Assembly: GCA_019638695.1 (NCBI GenBank)
Contig: JAHBTG010000003.1
Coordinates: 1-64,000, forward strand
Origin: Bacteroidota bacterium
Lineage (GTDB): Bacteria > Bacteroidota > Bacteroidia > J057 > JAJTIE01
Direction: 5' to 3'
Length of the DNA: 64,000 bases
Every line of letters starts with the position of its first letter. Within the stretch, counting starts at the first letter, position 1. Below are positions 43,031 through 52,697 of the stretch, piece after piece. Position numbers and translations under genes: made by a program. The notes beneath the pieces were generated by a model that saw only the letters and a program-made list of their open reading frames with translations, was not told the origin of the DNA and did not search any database.

Positions 43031-43042
43031 TCTTGCAGGAAC

Positions 43043-46000
43043 GTGGCGCAGAAACTATCTGAAGAAACCTCAGGCACACCGCCTGTACTTTCGCTGGATT
43101 TTTTCTACTGGCAGTATAACCGTGCCGGGAAACGCCTTTTCATACTGGCCTATGCTGTGCTGGCGCTCATGGCTGTCCTTCTGCTGGTTGCAGATAGCCT
43201 GCCGGGCCGGTGGGCGCTGGATGTGCTGCCGGACAGCCTCCACCAGACGGAGGCCCTCTCTGCACACAACTATACACACAACTACCGCGAAGTGCCGGTA
43301 ATGGCGCAGGGCAGCTGGAACTACACTATTTATGGGGCAGGCATGATACAGCCCACGCTATCCATGCTGCTGATACTGCTGGTAGCCATCAGTGTGGGGT
43401 GGAGCGTACTATTGGCGGCTTCGGCCCGGTTTGCGGATATATGGGGATATCTCATTTACCTTGGTCATGCGCTTTTTATCTACCTGGCAGGCTCTTCTGA
43501 GCTCATCTTCCGGCACCCTTCGCCCTACCTGGCGCTGATCCCCATTTTCGGCTTCATCCTGCCGGCCTATCTCTTCAAGGAGCAAATGCTGAAGGCCAGC
43601 CTGTGGGTACAGTTCTGGCTTTTCCTGGGTCTGCACCTGCTGCTGTTTGGCCTGGTACTCGGCTTCAGTGGTTATGCCGGACTGTTTCAACTGGCCGTGA
43701 CGGGATACCCCGTACACGTGGCCATTACGCTGCTGTTTATCCTCGCTTGCGCCAAGGAGTTGTTACAACTGCTGGTATTTATGGGCAATTCCCGTGCCCC
43801 GCACACCCGCCTGTCTGTGGGACGTTTGAGCTGGCTCCTGCTGCCGCTGGTATTGCTCATGCTGATGCAGGCCCTGTCCTATACGGGCTTACTGCCGGCA
43901 GGCTTTCGCCTCTTTAGTCCCATGTGGCTGTTGGTACCTGCGGTGCTGCTTATCGTCTTCACTGCGCAGAACAGCTACTTTCAGTTGCGGGACATCATTC
44001 CTGCCAACCTCGCCTTCAGCCTGCTTATCCTGGGCGCCGGTATCCTGTCGCTGGGAAACCTAGCCTACTGGTTCATGGCGGGGGAATACACCCTGCGTTT
44101 TGTCCTCCACAAACACACCGCTCTGATATTTGGCTTAGTGGGCGTATTTCAACTGATCTACCTGTATGCCAACTTCGGGCCCCTGCTGGCGCAGCGGGTC
44201 AATGTGTACTATATGCTGTTCAAAGCGCCGCGTTTTCGTTTTGCAGCCGTTTGGTTTGCGGCCTTGCTGGGGGTGGTGCTGGTAGAAGGCATGGCCCGGT
44301 GGTCTGGCGTGCGGGCAGTGCAAGCCAGCTATTACCAGCAAAAAGGAGACGCCCAGTTGATAGCAGGCATCTATGAGACCGAAATCCCCCCCGTGGAGCA
44401 AATGGTGGCGGAAGGAGATGCCCAGATAGCTTATGGCGCCCAGTACTGGTATGAACTGGCCGTGGAAAAGCTGCCTGTCACTGTGAAGGCATCGTATAAC
44501 CTGGCGGCCCTGCGCATTGCCAAACTGCCGGCATTTGGTGCAGATGACGTGGAGGAGATCTCCACCCTGTACAAGTTCACCGGCTCTCCCGGCGAATTTC
44601 CTTATGCCTATGTGAACTGGGGACGCTTCCTGGCTCAAGCCGGGCGCATACCGCAGGCCAAACAGGTGCTCCACAGCTATGTCCGCAGCTACCCGCACCC
44701 GCATGTATATCTGGCGCTGTCCGGCATATACTTCCATACCCAGGATCCGGACTCAGCTATCCTGATGCTGAAGGAAGCGCTCCGGCTGGATCCTAATGAC
44801 GGGATAGCTTATGCCAACATGGCGGCAGTATACCACAAATGGAAACGCCCGCAACAGGCGCTCGCTTTTGCCAAAGCAGCCTTTAAGACCCAGCCGCAGG
44901 CACCTGCCGTGCAGGAAAACTACTGGTTCCTGATGATGCAGGCAGGAGAAGTGCCGGAGGAAGTCACTATTGACCCGGAGCAGGATCTGACGCCGGTAAC
45001 GGACTCTCTCCGTTATCCCTATTATGCCCTGATGAACAAGGCGCTGGCCGCCTGCCGCGCCGGCAACTGGAATGGGGCAGACCAACTGGCCGCCAGGCTG
45101 CTGGAGTACCGTGAGACCCCGGATGCCCTGCTCCTGCGCCTGATCACCCAGACCGGACGCGACAGCCTGGAACATGCCGCATCCCGCTACCTGTACCTCA
45201 GCGAATTTTACCCGCCCTTCAAGGCACGTGCTGCAGAGGCAATGGGCACCTATTGTTATCGCAAAAGCGCGTACCACCAGGCCCGGGTATACTACCGCAC
45301 CGCGGCAGAGGCAGGCAGTGCCCCTGCTGCTTTATGGGCTGCCTGGAGCCTGCTGGACCTAGGCGCGCACGAAAAAGCCTATGAAGAGCTCCAGAAAGTG
45401 GCGGTAGACCACCCCATGCTCGCAGACCTGTGCACCCAGGAGATGGCCCTGCTGGATTCTGCCTACGGCTTGCCCAGTTGCTTTATCGGCTGGAACTTTG
45501 CAGGCATCACCCCGCTGCAGGCCATGCGCCTGGGCGTCTATGCCGCCGGGCGCCAGAAGCTGCATATCTGCACCCGGGCCTTTGCTTTTGTCCTGCAACA
45601 AGACAGTACTACCGTAAGGCCCTTTATCGAAATGGCACGCGCCTATGCACAGGAACCCGATTTTGCGCTGGCCCGCACACAACTGGATGCAGGGCTCAAA
45701 CGCCATCCCCATCACCCGGAGCTGCTCTGTGAGAAGGCAATGATCTACCTGCGGGAAGGCAATACCCCCCAGGGGCTGGCTACCCTGGCACCTTTGGAAG
45801 AAAATAATATGCCATTGGTACTGGCCACCCGCGGACGGCTGGTACTGGCCAAAGGAGACACTGCCCGGGCCATTTCCCTGTACAGACAAGCGCTGGAGCA
45901 GGACCCGTGGAACCTGGAATGGCTGGAGCAGCTGGCTACCATCTATACACTGCGGAAAGAACCCCTGGAAGCTTACCTGCTGATGACCCGGGCCATCAGG

Positions 46001-46210
46001 CTGAACGATGCCGACCCCTGGCTGATGACCCGCTATGCCTGGAGCGCCTTTGACCTGGGCAAATACAAGGACGCCCAGGAGGCCATGCGCGCCGCCCTGA
46101 AAAATGCGGAGCCCTTCCCGGAACTGAGGCCTACTTTGCAGGCGCAGCAACAAGCGCTGGAGCAAGCCATCACGCGGGTAGAGGAATCCACTTATGTTGA
46201 AGATTTATGA
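43043..46210 (+). CDS. Large inner-membrane protein with C-terminal TPR domain
   Basis: 1055 residues, GTG start. Residues 30-450 hold about eleven hydrophobic segments (RLFILAYAVLALMAVLLLV, LSMLLILLVAISVGWSVLL, HVAITLLFILACAKELLQLL, FAAVWFAALLGVVLV among them). Residues 460-1055 consist of TPR motifs (ILMLKEALRLDPNDGIAYANMAAVYHKW, ARVYYRTAAEAGSAPAALWAAW, AISLYRQALEQDPWNLEWLEQLATIY). The fusion suggests a membrane hub that recruits proteins on one side. No catalytic motif found; it does not carry the O-antigen ligase signature. It overlaps purN by 4 bp and sits upstream of the cell-shape genes. Function unknown. Confidence 0.7.
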   Translation: MAQKLSEETSGTPPVLSLDFFYWQYNRAGKRLFILAYAVLALMAVLLLVADSLPGRWALDVLPDSLHQTEALSAHNYTHNYREVPVMAQGSWNYTIYGAGMIQPTLSMLLILLVAISVGWSVLLAASARFADIWGYLIYLGHALFIYLAGSSELIFRHPSPYLALIPIFGFILPAYLFKEQMLKASLWVQFWLFLGLHLLLFGLVLGFSGYAGLFQLAVTGYPVHVAITLLFILACAKELLQLLVFMGNSRAPHTRLSVGRLSWLLLPLVLLMLMQALSYTGLLPAGFRLFSPMWLLVPAVLLIVFTAQNSYFQLRDIIPANLAFSLLILGAGILSLGNLAYWFMAGEYTLRFVLHKHTALIFGLVGVFQLIYLYANFGPLLAQRVNVYYMLFKAPRFRFAAVWFAALLGVVLVEGMARWSGVRAVQASYYQQKGDAQLIAGIYETEIPPVEQMVAEGDAQIAYGAQYWYELAVEKLPVTVKASYNLAALRIAKLPAFGADDVEEISTLYKFTGSPGEFPYAYVNWGRFLAQAGRIPQAKQVLHSYVRSYPHPHVYLALSGIYFHTQDPDSAILMLKEALRLDPNDGIAYANMAAVYHKWKRPQQALAFAKAAFKTQPQAPAVQENYWFLMMQAGEVPEEVTIDPEQDLTPVTDSLRYPYYALMNKALAACRAGNWNGADQLAARLLEYRETPDALLLRLITQTGRDSLEHAASRYLYLSEFYPPFKARAAEAMGTYCYRKSAYHQARVYYRTAAEAGSAPAALWAAWSLLDLGAHEKAYEELQKVAVDHPMLADLCTQEMALLDSAYGLPSCFIGWNFAGITPLQAMRLGVYAAGRQKLHICTRAFAFVLQQDSTTVRPFIEMARAYAQEPDFALARTQLDAGLKRHPHHPELLCEKAMIYLREGNTPQGLATLAPLEENNMPLVLATRGRLVLAKGDTARAISLYRQALEQDPWNLEWLEQLATIYTLRKEPLEAYLLMTRAIRLNDADPWLMTRYAWSAFDLGKYKDAQEAMRAALKNAEPFPELRPTLQAQQQALEQAITRVEESTYVEDL

Positions 46211-46785
46211 AAAATATAGCCGTATTCGCCAGCGGTGCCGGGTCTAATGCCATGGCGCTTATTGAGCACTTTAACCAAAAGGCCAGTAAGGTGGCGCGTG
46301 TGGCAATCGTACTGACCAACAACCCCGATGCACCGGTCCTGCAGCATGCCCGGGATGCGGGTGTCAAAGCCCAGCTCCTGGACCCTGCCGACTATAACAA
46401 TGGCGAAACCCTGACGGATATCCTTTTTGACGAAGCCATTGACCTCATTGTGCTGGCAGGCTACATCAAGCGTATCCCGGAGGAACTGATCGAAGCCTTT
46501 CCCAACGCTATCATCAATATACATCCCTCCCTGCTGCCCAAATACGGGGGCAAGGGCATGTATGGCCTCTATGTGCATGAAGCTGTGGTAGAAAATGGAG
46601 AGAAAGTGAGCGGAATCACCATCCATTATGTGAACGAGGAATATGACCAGGGAGAAATCATCCAGCAGGTGCAGCTACCTGTAAACCCCAAATGGACCTC
46701 TGCCCAGCTGCAACAACACATCCTGCGGCTGGAACACCAGCACCTGCCGCTCACGGTGGAAAAGATTTGTGCCCGTATGAAGTAA
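46207..46785 (+). CDS. purN: Phosphoribosylglycinamide formyltransferase 1
   Basis: 192 residues. Transfers a formyl group from 10-formyl-THF to GAR, third step of purine synthesis. FASGAGSNAMALIEHF at the N-terminus binds the ribose phosphate; the catalytic triad is seen in INIHPSLLPKYGG (Asn, His) and HYVNEEYDQGEII (Asp). Starts inside the stop region of the membrane/TPR gene (ATGA). purH follows after 33 bp. Confidence 0.93.
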   Translation: MKNIAVFASGAGSNAMALIEHFNQKASKVARVAIVLTNNPDAPVLQHARDAGVKAQLLDPADYNNGETLTDILFDEAIDLIVLAGYIKRIPEELIEAFPNAIINIHPSLLPKYGGKGMYGLYVHEAVVENGEKVSGITIHYVNEEYDQGEIIQQVQLPVNPKWTSAQLQQHILRLEHQHLPLTVEKICARMK

Positions 46786-46790
46786 TTTTG
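46783..46790 (+). promoter_or_regulatory. Possible -7 element between purN and purH
   Basis: TAATTTTG (46783-46790), perfect -7, overlapping the purN stop codon; predicted start 46794, leader 25 nt to purH. The nearest TTTG is only 13 bp upstream, so the -33 part is poor. Confidence 0.35.
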
Positions 46791-46818
46791 CGCGTAATTT
46801 GTGCTTTTAGCGCACTTC

Positions 46819-48324
46819 ATGTCTGCATCTGATACTTCTCTCAAGAATATACGTACTGCCCTGATTTCCGTATACCGCAAAGACGGCCTGGCCCCCTTAT
46901 GCCAGGCGCTGGCACAGGGCGGCGTACAGTTGTACAGCACCGGGGGCACGGCTGTTTTTCTGAGGGAACAGGGGCTTCTGGTAACCGAGATCGCAGAAGT
47001 ATCCGGCTATCCCAGTATCCTGGGAGGACGGGTAAAAACACTGCACCCTGCAGTATTCGGGGGCATACTGGCTCGGCAAGACCTGGCGCAGGACCAGCAG
47101 GACCTGGCCGCACACAGCCTGCCCACCTTCGACCTGGTGGTGGCCGACCTGTATCCGTTTGAAGAAACCGTTGCGCACACCACGGACGCAAGCGCCATCA
47201 TTGAGAAAATAGACATCGGCGGGGTGAGCCTGCTGCGCGCAGCAGCCAAGAACCATGCGCATGTGGCCGTAGTGGCCGGGCAGGAGTATTATGCCAGCTT
47301 CACTGCCCTGCTGAAGGCCCAGGGCTGCCATACCACCCTGGCACAGCGCCACGAACTGGCCCGGCAGGCGTTTGCCACCACAGCCCGCTATGAGCAGGCC
47401 ATCTCAGACTGGTTCGGCCACCCGCATACCCAACCCATGCGCTACGGGGAAAATCCGCATCAGGCGGCGCATTTCGTGGGCAGCCTGGAGGAAGTGCTGG
47501 ACATTTACGGCGGCAAAGCCCTGAGCTATAACAACCTGCTGGACGTGGATGCCGCCCTGCGCACCCTGCGGGATTTTGAACCCGGCACATTCGTTATCAT
47601 CAAACATACCAATCCCTGTGGCATTGCCACAAGGGATACGGTAGAAGCGGCAGAGACGGCCGCCCGCGCCTGTGACCCCGTCAGTGCCTTTGGCGGCATA
47701 CTGGCCACGAACCTGAAGGTCACCCGAGCCGCAGCAGAATCCATGCATCCTCACTTCTGGGAAGTATTGCTGGCGCCGGAGTATGAGCCTGCCGCACTGG
47801 AATTACTGCAGCAGAAGACTAACCGGCGCATTATCCGCTACAAGCACCTGAACCTGCCTGCAGAAGAGCAGCGCACTGTTCTCAATGGTAAGCTGTATCA
47901 GCAGCCGGACACGCTGGCAACCACAGCAGATGCCCTGGAAGTAGCTACCGGAGCCCAGCCAACTGCCACACAGGTTGCGGACATGCTGTTTGCCGAACGT
48001 TGCGCCAAACACCTGAAAAGCAATGCCATCGCCATCGTCAAAGACCGCCAGCTGATAGGCGCCGGCTGTGGACAGACCAGCCGCGTAGATGCCATGCAGC
48101 AGGCACTGGACAAGGTGCTGCGGATGGGATTCTCCACCCAGGGAGCCGTACTGGCTTCGGATGGGTTTTTCCCCTTCTCAGACGGCGTGGAACTTGCCCA
48201 TAAAGCCGGCGTGCAGATATTTCTGCAACCCGGCGGCAGCATGCGGGATGAGCAGACGCTGGAATATTGCCGGACTCACCAGTTGATAATGGCCCTGACA
48301 GGAACCCGACATTTTAGACATTAG
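46819..48324 (+). CDS. purH: Bifunctional AICAR formyltransferase / IMP cyclohydrolase
   Basis: 501 residues from the ATG at 46819 (MSASDTSLKNIRTALISVY); a GTG at 46801 is the alternative. Performs the last two steps of IMP synthesis. N-terminal MGS-like IMP cyclohydrolase domain (YSTGGTAVFLRE, EVSGYPSILGGRVKTLHPAVFGGIL), then the AICAR transformylase domain with RYGENPHQAA and the catalytic KHTNPCGIA, ending FLQPGGSMRDEQ and GTRHFRH. It lies 5 bp before mreB, a pairing that is conserved in Bacteroidota. Confidence 0.95.
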   Translation: MSASDTSLKNIRTALISVYRKDGLAPLCQALAQGGVQLYSTGGTAVFLREQGLLVTEIAEVSGYPSILGGRVKTLHPAVFGGILARQDLAQDQQDLAAHSLPTFDLVVADLYPFEETVAHTTDASAIIEKIDIGGVSLLRAAAKNHAHVAVVAGQEYYASFTALLKAQGCHTTLAQRHELARQAFATTARYEQAISDWFGHPHTQPMRYGENPHQAAHFVGSLEEVLDIYGGKALSYNNLLDVDAALRTLRDFEPGTFVIIKHTNPCGIATRDTVEAAETAARACDPVSAFGGILATNLKVTRAAAESMHPHFWEVLLAPEYEPAALELLQQKTNRRIIRYKHLNLPAEEQRTVLNGKLYQQPDTLATTADALEVATGAQPTATQVADMLFAERCAKHLKSNAIAIVKDRQLIGAGCGQTSRVDAMQQALDKVLRMGFSTQGAVLASDGFFPFSDGVELAHKAGVQIFLQPGGSMRDEQTLEYCRTHQLIMALTGTRHFRH

Positions 48325-48329
48325 GACGC

Positions 48330-49352
48330 ATGGGATTTTTTGATTTCCTCACCAAAGAGATAGCCATAGACCTGGGCACCGCCAATACCCTGATCATGTT
48401 CAATGACAAGGTGGTGGTGGATGAGCCCTCTATCGTAGCTATAGACCGCAATACCAACAAGGTGATCGCCGTGGGCAAGGAAGCCCTGATGATGCACGAA
48501 AAGACGCATGAGAACATCAAAACAGTGCGCCCGCTCAGGGATGGGGTGATTGCGGACTTTACGAATGCGGAATTCATGATCCGCGAGTTCATCAAAAAGA
48601 TCACTACCGAACGAAGCTGGCTGGCGACCAGTCACCGCATGGTCATCTGCATTCCCAGCGGCATCACCGAAGTGGAAAAACGCGCCGTGCGCGACAGTGC
48701 GGAGCATGCCGGCGCCAAAGAAGTGCACATGATCCACGAGCCCATGGCGGCAGCCATCGGTATCGGCATCGATGTGCAGGCGCCCATTGGGCAAATGGTG
48801 GTGGACATCGGGGGCGGCACCACGGAGATTGCGGTGATAGCCCTGAACGGTATCATCTGCGACCAGAGCATCCGCACGGCAGGTGACGAGCTGAACAATG
48901 ACATCCTGGAATATGTGCGCCGGCAGCACAACCTGCAGATAGGAGAAAAGACTGCCGAACGCATCAAAATAGAAGTAGGCGCCGCTATACCGGAGCTGGA
49001 TAACCCGCCGGAGAATGTAGAGATCAAAGGACGGGATATTATGACGGGTATCCCCAAGAAAATATCCATCAGCTACAAGGAAGTGGCACATGCCATTAAC
49101 AAGTCCATTGTCAAGATAGAAGATGCCATCTTAAAAGCGCTGGAGATGACCCCTCCGGAGCTTTCGGCAGACATCTATGAACATGGGATTCACCTGACAG
49201 GCGGGGGTGCATTGCTTCGGGGGCTGGACATCCGCATCAGTGAGAAGACCAAACTGCCGGTGCATGTGGCAGAGGATCCGCTGCGGGCAGTGGTGAGGGG
49301 CACGGGTATTGCGCTGAAGAACTTCAAGAAATACAAGTACCTGATGCAATAG
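48330..49352 (+). CDS. mreB: Rod-shape-determining actin-like protein MreB
   Basis: 340 residues. Actin fold with the phosphate 1 motif DLGTANTLIMF, IPSGITEVEKRAV, connecting/phosphate 2 VDIGGGTTEIAVI and the adenosine motif LTGGGALLRGLD. Forms membrane-bound filaments that guide elongasome cell-wall synthesis. First gene of the mreB-mreC-mreD-mrdA cluster, so the organism is probably rod-shaped or filamentous. Confidence 0.96.
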   Translation: MGFFDFLTKEIAIDLGTANTLIMFNDKVVVDEPSIVAIDRNTNKVIAVGKEALMMHEKTHENIKTVRPLRDGVIADFTNAEFMIREFIKKITTERSWLATSHRMVICIPSGITEVEKRAVRDSAEHAGAKEVHMIHEPMAAAIGIGIDVQAPIGQMVVDIGGGTTEIAVIALNGIICDQSIRTAGDELNNDILEYVRRQHNLQIGEKTAERIKIEVGAAIPELDNPPENVEIKGRDIMTGIPKKISISYKEVAHAINKSIVKIEDAILKALEMTPPELSADIYEHGIHLTGGGALLRGLDIRISEKTKLPVHVAEDPLRAVVRGTGIALKNFKKYKYLMQ

Positions 49353-49355
49353 GTT

Positions 49356-50210
49356 ATGGGGCGTCTGCTGGCCTTCCTCTACGCCTGGCGGGGCGCCATA
49401 TGGTTTCTGCTGATACAGGGTGTATCGGTGTTACTGTTAGCCAGCTACAACAGCAGGCACCAGCTGGTCTTCAATGCATTCTCACGGGATATCACGGGCA
49501 GCATTCAGCGGATGAATACCCAGATGGATAATTATTTCAACCTGGGCAAAGATAACCGCGACCTGATGTCAGAGAATATCAACCTGCGCAAACAGATCTT
49601 TCGCCTGCAGCAGGAAGTGGATGCCTATAAATACCGCATCCCGCTCAGCCACCAGTTCCGCATCATTGCAGACAGCTTGCTGCCCAATGAAGAATACCGC
49701 TTCATTCCCTGCAAAGCCATTTATAATACCATCTCCTCCAATTACAACTATATCAAACTGGATGTGGGCCGCAAGGATGGCGCCCGTGAAGGGATGGGTG
49801 TCATTTCTGAGGATGGTGTAGTGGGCATGGTGGTAAGCGTCAGTGAAAACTACTCGCTGGCCATGAGCCTGCTCAACACACGGATGCGCCTGAATGCAGT
49901 GGTCAGCGGCCGGGGGATACAAGGCACATTTCGCTGGCGGGGCGGCACGGCGCGGTTTGGCCACCTGGAAGACATCCCGCTGCACTTTAACCTGCAGGAG
50001 AATGACCTGGTAACCACCAGCGCCTACAGCAGCATCTTCCCGCCGGGCTATGTGATCGGCACCGTTACCGAAATCCGGGACAACAAACCGAATGGATTCT
50101 ACGAGATCAGTGTGAAGCTGCATACGGATTTCTACCGGCTCAATTATCTCTACCTGATAGAGAACAGGCGCCGGGATGAACTGGAGAACCTAACCCCCCA
50201 ACAGCCATGA
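49356..50210 (+). CDS. mreC: Rod-shape-determining protein MreC
   Basis: 284 residues. One N-terminal membrane helix (IWFLLIQGVSVLLLASY), a coiled coil (LMSENINLRKQIFRLQQEVDAYK) and the beta-barrel periplasmic domain (IKLDVGRKDGAREGMGVI, GVVGMVVSVSENYSLAMSLL, VTTSAYSSIFPPGYVIGTV). Bridges MreB/MreD with PBP2 in the periplasm. It overlaps mreD by 4 bp. Confidence 0.92.
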   Translation: MGRLLAFLYAWRGAIWFLLIQGVSVLLLASYNSRHQLVFNAFSRDITGSIQRMNTQMDNYFNLGKDNRDLMSENINLRKQIFRLQQEVDAYKYRIPLSHQFRIIADSLLPNEEYRFIPCKAIYNTISSNYNYIKLDVGRKDGAREGMGVISEDGVVGMVVSVSENYSLAMSLLNTRMRLNAVVSGRGIQGTFRWRGGTARFGHLEDIPLHFNLQENDLVTTSAYSSIFPPGYVIGTVTEIRDNKPNGFYEISVKLHTDFYRLNYLYLIENRRRDELENLTPQQP

Positions 50211-50722
50211 CAGGCCTGCTGCGTTATAGCCTGTTCTTTGTGCTCTACATCCTGGCACAGGCGCTGTTGTTTTCCATACTGGATCTGCCGGATCTGTACA
50301 TGTGGCCCAAGATATTTCCTGTCTATGTGCTCACGCTGCCATTCATATTACCCCGCTGGGCAGAGTTCCTGATAGCATTTGCGATGGGCGTGCTGGTAGA
50401 CTGGACACTGCAGCTGCCGCTCGGGGGGAGCTCCTTCAGCCTGGTGACCCTGGTGGCAGTGCGCAAATACTGGATCATGCTCATCTCGCAACAGGGCAAT
50501 AAGGAATTCTTCCAGGCACTGAGACTAGACCGGGAATCGCTGAGCTGGCTGCTCACCTACCTGCTGCCTATGGTCTTTTTTTACGAACTGGTGTACTATA
50601 TCACTATAGACTTTGGCATCGGGCTATATACGCTCCTCAAGATACTGGGTAGCGGAACAGCCTCCGTTTTCTGGGTTAGTGTGCTGGTCATTCTCACCAA
50701 CCGGCGCAGTAAACGGGAATAG
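50207..50722 (+). CDS. mreD: Rod-shape-determining protein MreD
   Basis: 171 residues with about five membrane helices (LFFVLYILAQALLFSIL, FPVYVLTLPFILP, FLIAFAMGVLVDW, LLTYLLPMVFFYEL, SVFWVSVLVIL). Start overlaps the mreC stop (ATGA). The assignment rests on topology, size and position between mreC and mrdA; MreD is poorly conserved in sequence. Confidence 0.88.
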   Translation: MTGLLRYSLFFVLYILAQALLFSILDLPDLYMWPKIFPVYVLTLPFILPRWAEFLIAFAMGVLVDWTLQLPLGGSSFSLVTLVAVRKYWIMLISQQGNKEFFQALRLDRESLSWLLTYLLPMVFFYELVYYITIDFGIGLYTLLKILGSGTASVFWVSVLVILTNRRSKRE

Positions 50723-50725
50723 GTC

Positions 50726-52621
50726 ATGCAGTATCGCGAGCGCAGATTTTTTATCCTGGGACTTATCGGCATCATTTTCCTGGTGTTTGTGATCCGGCTG
50801 TTCTACCTGCAGGTACTGAGCCCGGACTTTGCCGCCCGTGCAGAACGGAATGTCATAAAGAAAGAGATCCTGATTCCCTCCAGAGGCATTATCTATGACC
50901 GCACGGAGCGCATCTACGTGACCAATACCCCCATCTACAACCTGTATATCACTCCCAAGGAGCTGTATATACCGGACAGCACGCTTTTCTACAAGCACCT
51001 GGGCATGTCTCCTGCACGGCTTAGGCGCAAGATTCAGGAAGCCCGTGACTTCAGCATTCATAAAAAGACCCAGCTGGAGGGTGGTATCAATGCCGATGTT
51101 TTCCGGCGCATGCAGGAACAACTGTGGAAGACCCGCGGGGTCTATGTGGAGGTGCGTAACACCCGCGAATACCTGTACCCGGTAGGAGCCAATTACCTGG
51201 GCTATATCTCTGAGGTAAATGATGGCGACATTGCCGTGGACAAATACTACCAGAGCGGTGATTTCATTGGCACCACAGGGATTGAACGACGCTACGAGCC
51301 CATTTTGCGGGGCCGCAAAGGGGTGCGTCACGTGCTGGAAGATGTGCATGGACGCGAGGTGGGCCCCTTTCATAACGGAGACCATGACACCATTCCCGAG
51401 AAGGGGGAAGATCTTATCATCAGCATAGACGTCAAACTCCAGGAGCTGGGCGAACACCTGATGCAGCATAAAACGGGCAGTATCGTGGCGATAGAACCGG
51501 CCACAGGCGAGATCCTGGCTTTTGTCAGCGCCCCCACTTATGACCCCAATTACCTGGTAGGCAGCCAGCGTCTCAAGTACTTCTACCGCCTGCTACAGAA
51601 AGACACGCTCAAACCCCTCTTTAACCGGCCGCTGCAAGCCACCTATCCGCCGGGCTCCATCTTCAAGGTGCTGAACGGGTTGATCGCCCTCAATGAGGGC
51701 ACCCTGTCTCCTCAAACAGCCTACCCCTGTGGAGGAGGATTCTCCCGGCACCCGCAAGGCAAGCCCAAATGTCACCCGCACCCCAGCCCACTCACCGTGC
51801 ATGCCGCCATTCAGCACTCCTGCAATGCGTTCTTTGCCGCTACCTATGTAGACATGCTCAACAGTCGCAAGTATGCTTCTTTTTATGAAGCCTATAACCG
51901 CTGGCATATGTACATGGAACGCTTTGATGTGGGCAAGCTCACGGGCATAGATATTCCCAACGAAAAGAAAGGATTGATCCCTTCCCAGGCATTTTATGAC
52001 CGCTGGTATGGCAAGAACCGGTGGAAAGCGATGACCATCGTATCCAACTCTATCGGGCAGGGAGAGGTGACGATGACGCCCCTCCAGATGGCAAACGTAG
52101 TATGCGCTATTGCCAACAGAGGGCACTATATACAGCCTCATTTCTTCAAGCGCTTTGCCAATCCCCGGGCAGACGATTCTCCCCCGCGTTTTGAACGTGT
52201 GGAAACCGGCATCAGCCACGAATACTATGAGCTGGTGACAGACGCCATGGAACAGGTGGTCGTAGCGGGTACCGGCATAGGGGCACAGGTAAAAGACATT
52301 GCCGTGTGCGGCAAAACGGGAACGGCTGAAAACCCTCATGGGGAGGATCACTCCGTATTCATTGCATTTGCACCCAAAGAAAACCCCAGGATAGCCCTGG
52401 CTGTGATCATCGAGAATGCGGGCTTCGGCGGGCAATGGGCGGCTCCCATGGCCAAACTTATGCTGGAACAGTACCTGAAAGGTAAGGTAGAAAGCACGGA
52501 CGTCTACCAGTATCTCACGGAGAAGACATTCTGGGTAAATATCAAACGCCCGGATTACTCACTGGATTCCTTTGAGCGGTGGCTGGAACAGGTGGGGGGT
52601 ATGGTGGAAGATAAACCCTAA
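50726..52621 (+). CDS. mrdA: Penicillin-binding protein 2 (elongasome transpeptidase)
   Basis: 631 residues. One N-terminal membrane helix (FFILGLIGIIFLVFVIRLFYLQVL), a dimerisation/pedestal domain beginning PSRGIIYDR, and the transpeptidase domain with the active-site S311-I-F-K314, the SCN motif and CGKTGTAE. Crosslinks peptidoglycan during elongation with RodA. Only 3 bp from mreD. rodA, which often follows, is absent here: the next gene is a convergent peroxiredoxin. Confidence 0.94.
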   Translation: MQYRERRFFILGLIGIIFLVFVIRLFYLQVLSPDFAARAERNVIKKEILIPSRGIIYDRTERIYVTNTPIYNLYITPKELYIPDSTLFYKHLGMSPARLRRKIQEARDFSIHKKTQLEGGINADVFRRMQEQLWKTRGVYVEVRNTREYLYPVGANYLGYISEVNDGDIAVDKYYQSGDFIGTTGIERRYEPILRGRKGVRHVLEDVHGREVGPFHNGDHDTIPEKGEDLIISIDVKLQELGEHLMQHKTGSIVAIEPATGEILAFVSAPTYDPNYLVGSQRLKYFYRLLQKDTLKPLFNRPLQATYPPGSIFKVLNGLIALNEGTLSPQTAYPCGGGFSRHPQGKPKCHPHPSPLTVHAAIQHSCNAFFAATYVDMLNSRKYASFYEAYNRWHMYMERFDVGKLTGIDIPNEKKGLIPSQAFYDRWYGKNRWKAMTIVSNSIGQGEVTMTPLQMANVVCAIANRGHYIQPHFFKRFANPRADDSPPRFERVETGISHEYYELVTDAMEQVVVAGTGIGAQVKDIAVCGKTGTAENPHGEDHSVFIAFAPKENPRIALAVIIENAGFGGQWAAPMAKLMLEQYLKGKVESTDVYQYLTEKTFWVNIKRPDYSLDSFERWLEQVGGMVEDKP

Positions 52622-52648
52622 GCCCCGGATCTGGCAACGGAGACTTAT

Positions 52649-52678
52649 AAAAAAACCACCTGCTGCGCAGCAGGTGGC
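52649..52678 (-). terminator. Terminator after the peroxiredoxin gene
   Basis: Perfect 11-bp palindrome CCACCTGCTGC/GCAGCAGGTGG (52656-52677); on the minus strand it is followed by seven Ts (52655-52649). On the plus strand it also lies behind mrdA but without a T run. Confidence 0.88.
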
Positions 52679-52697
52679 CGTATGCAACCGGGTAAGG

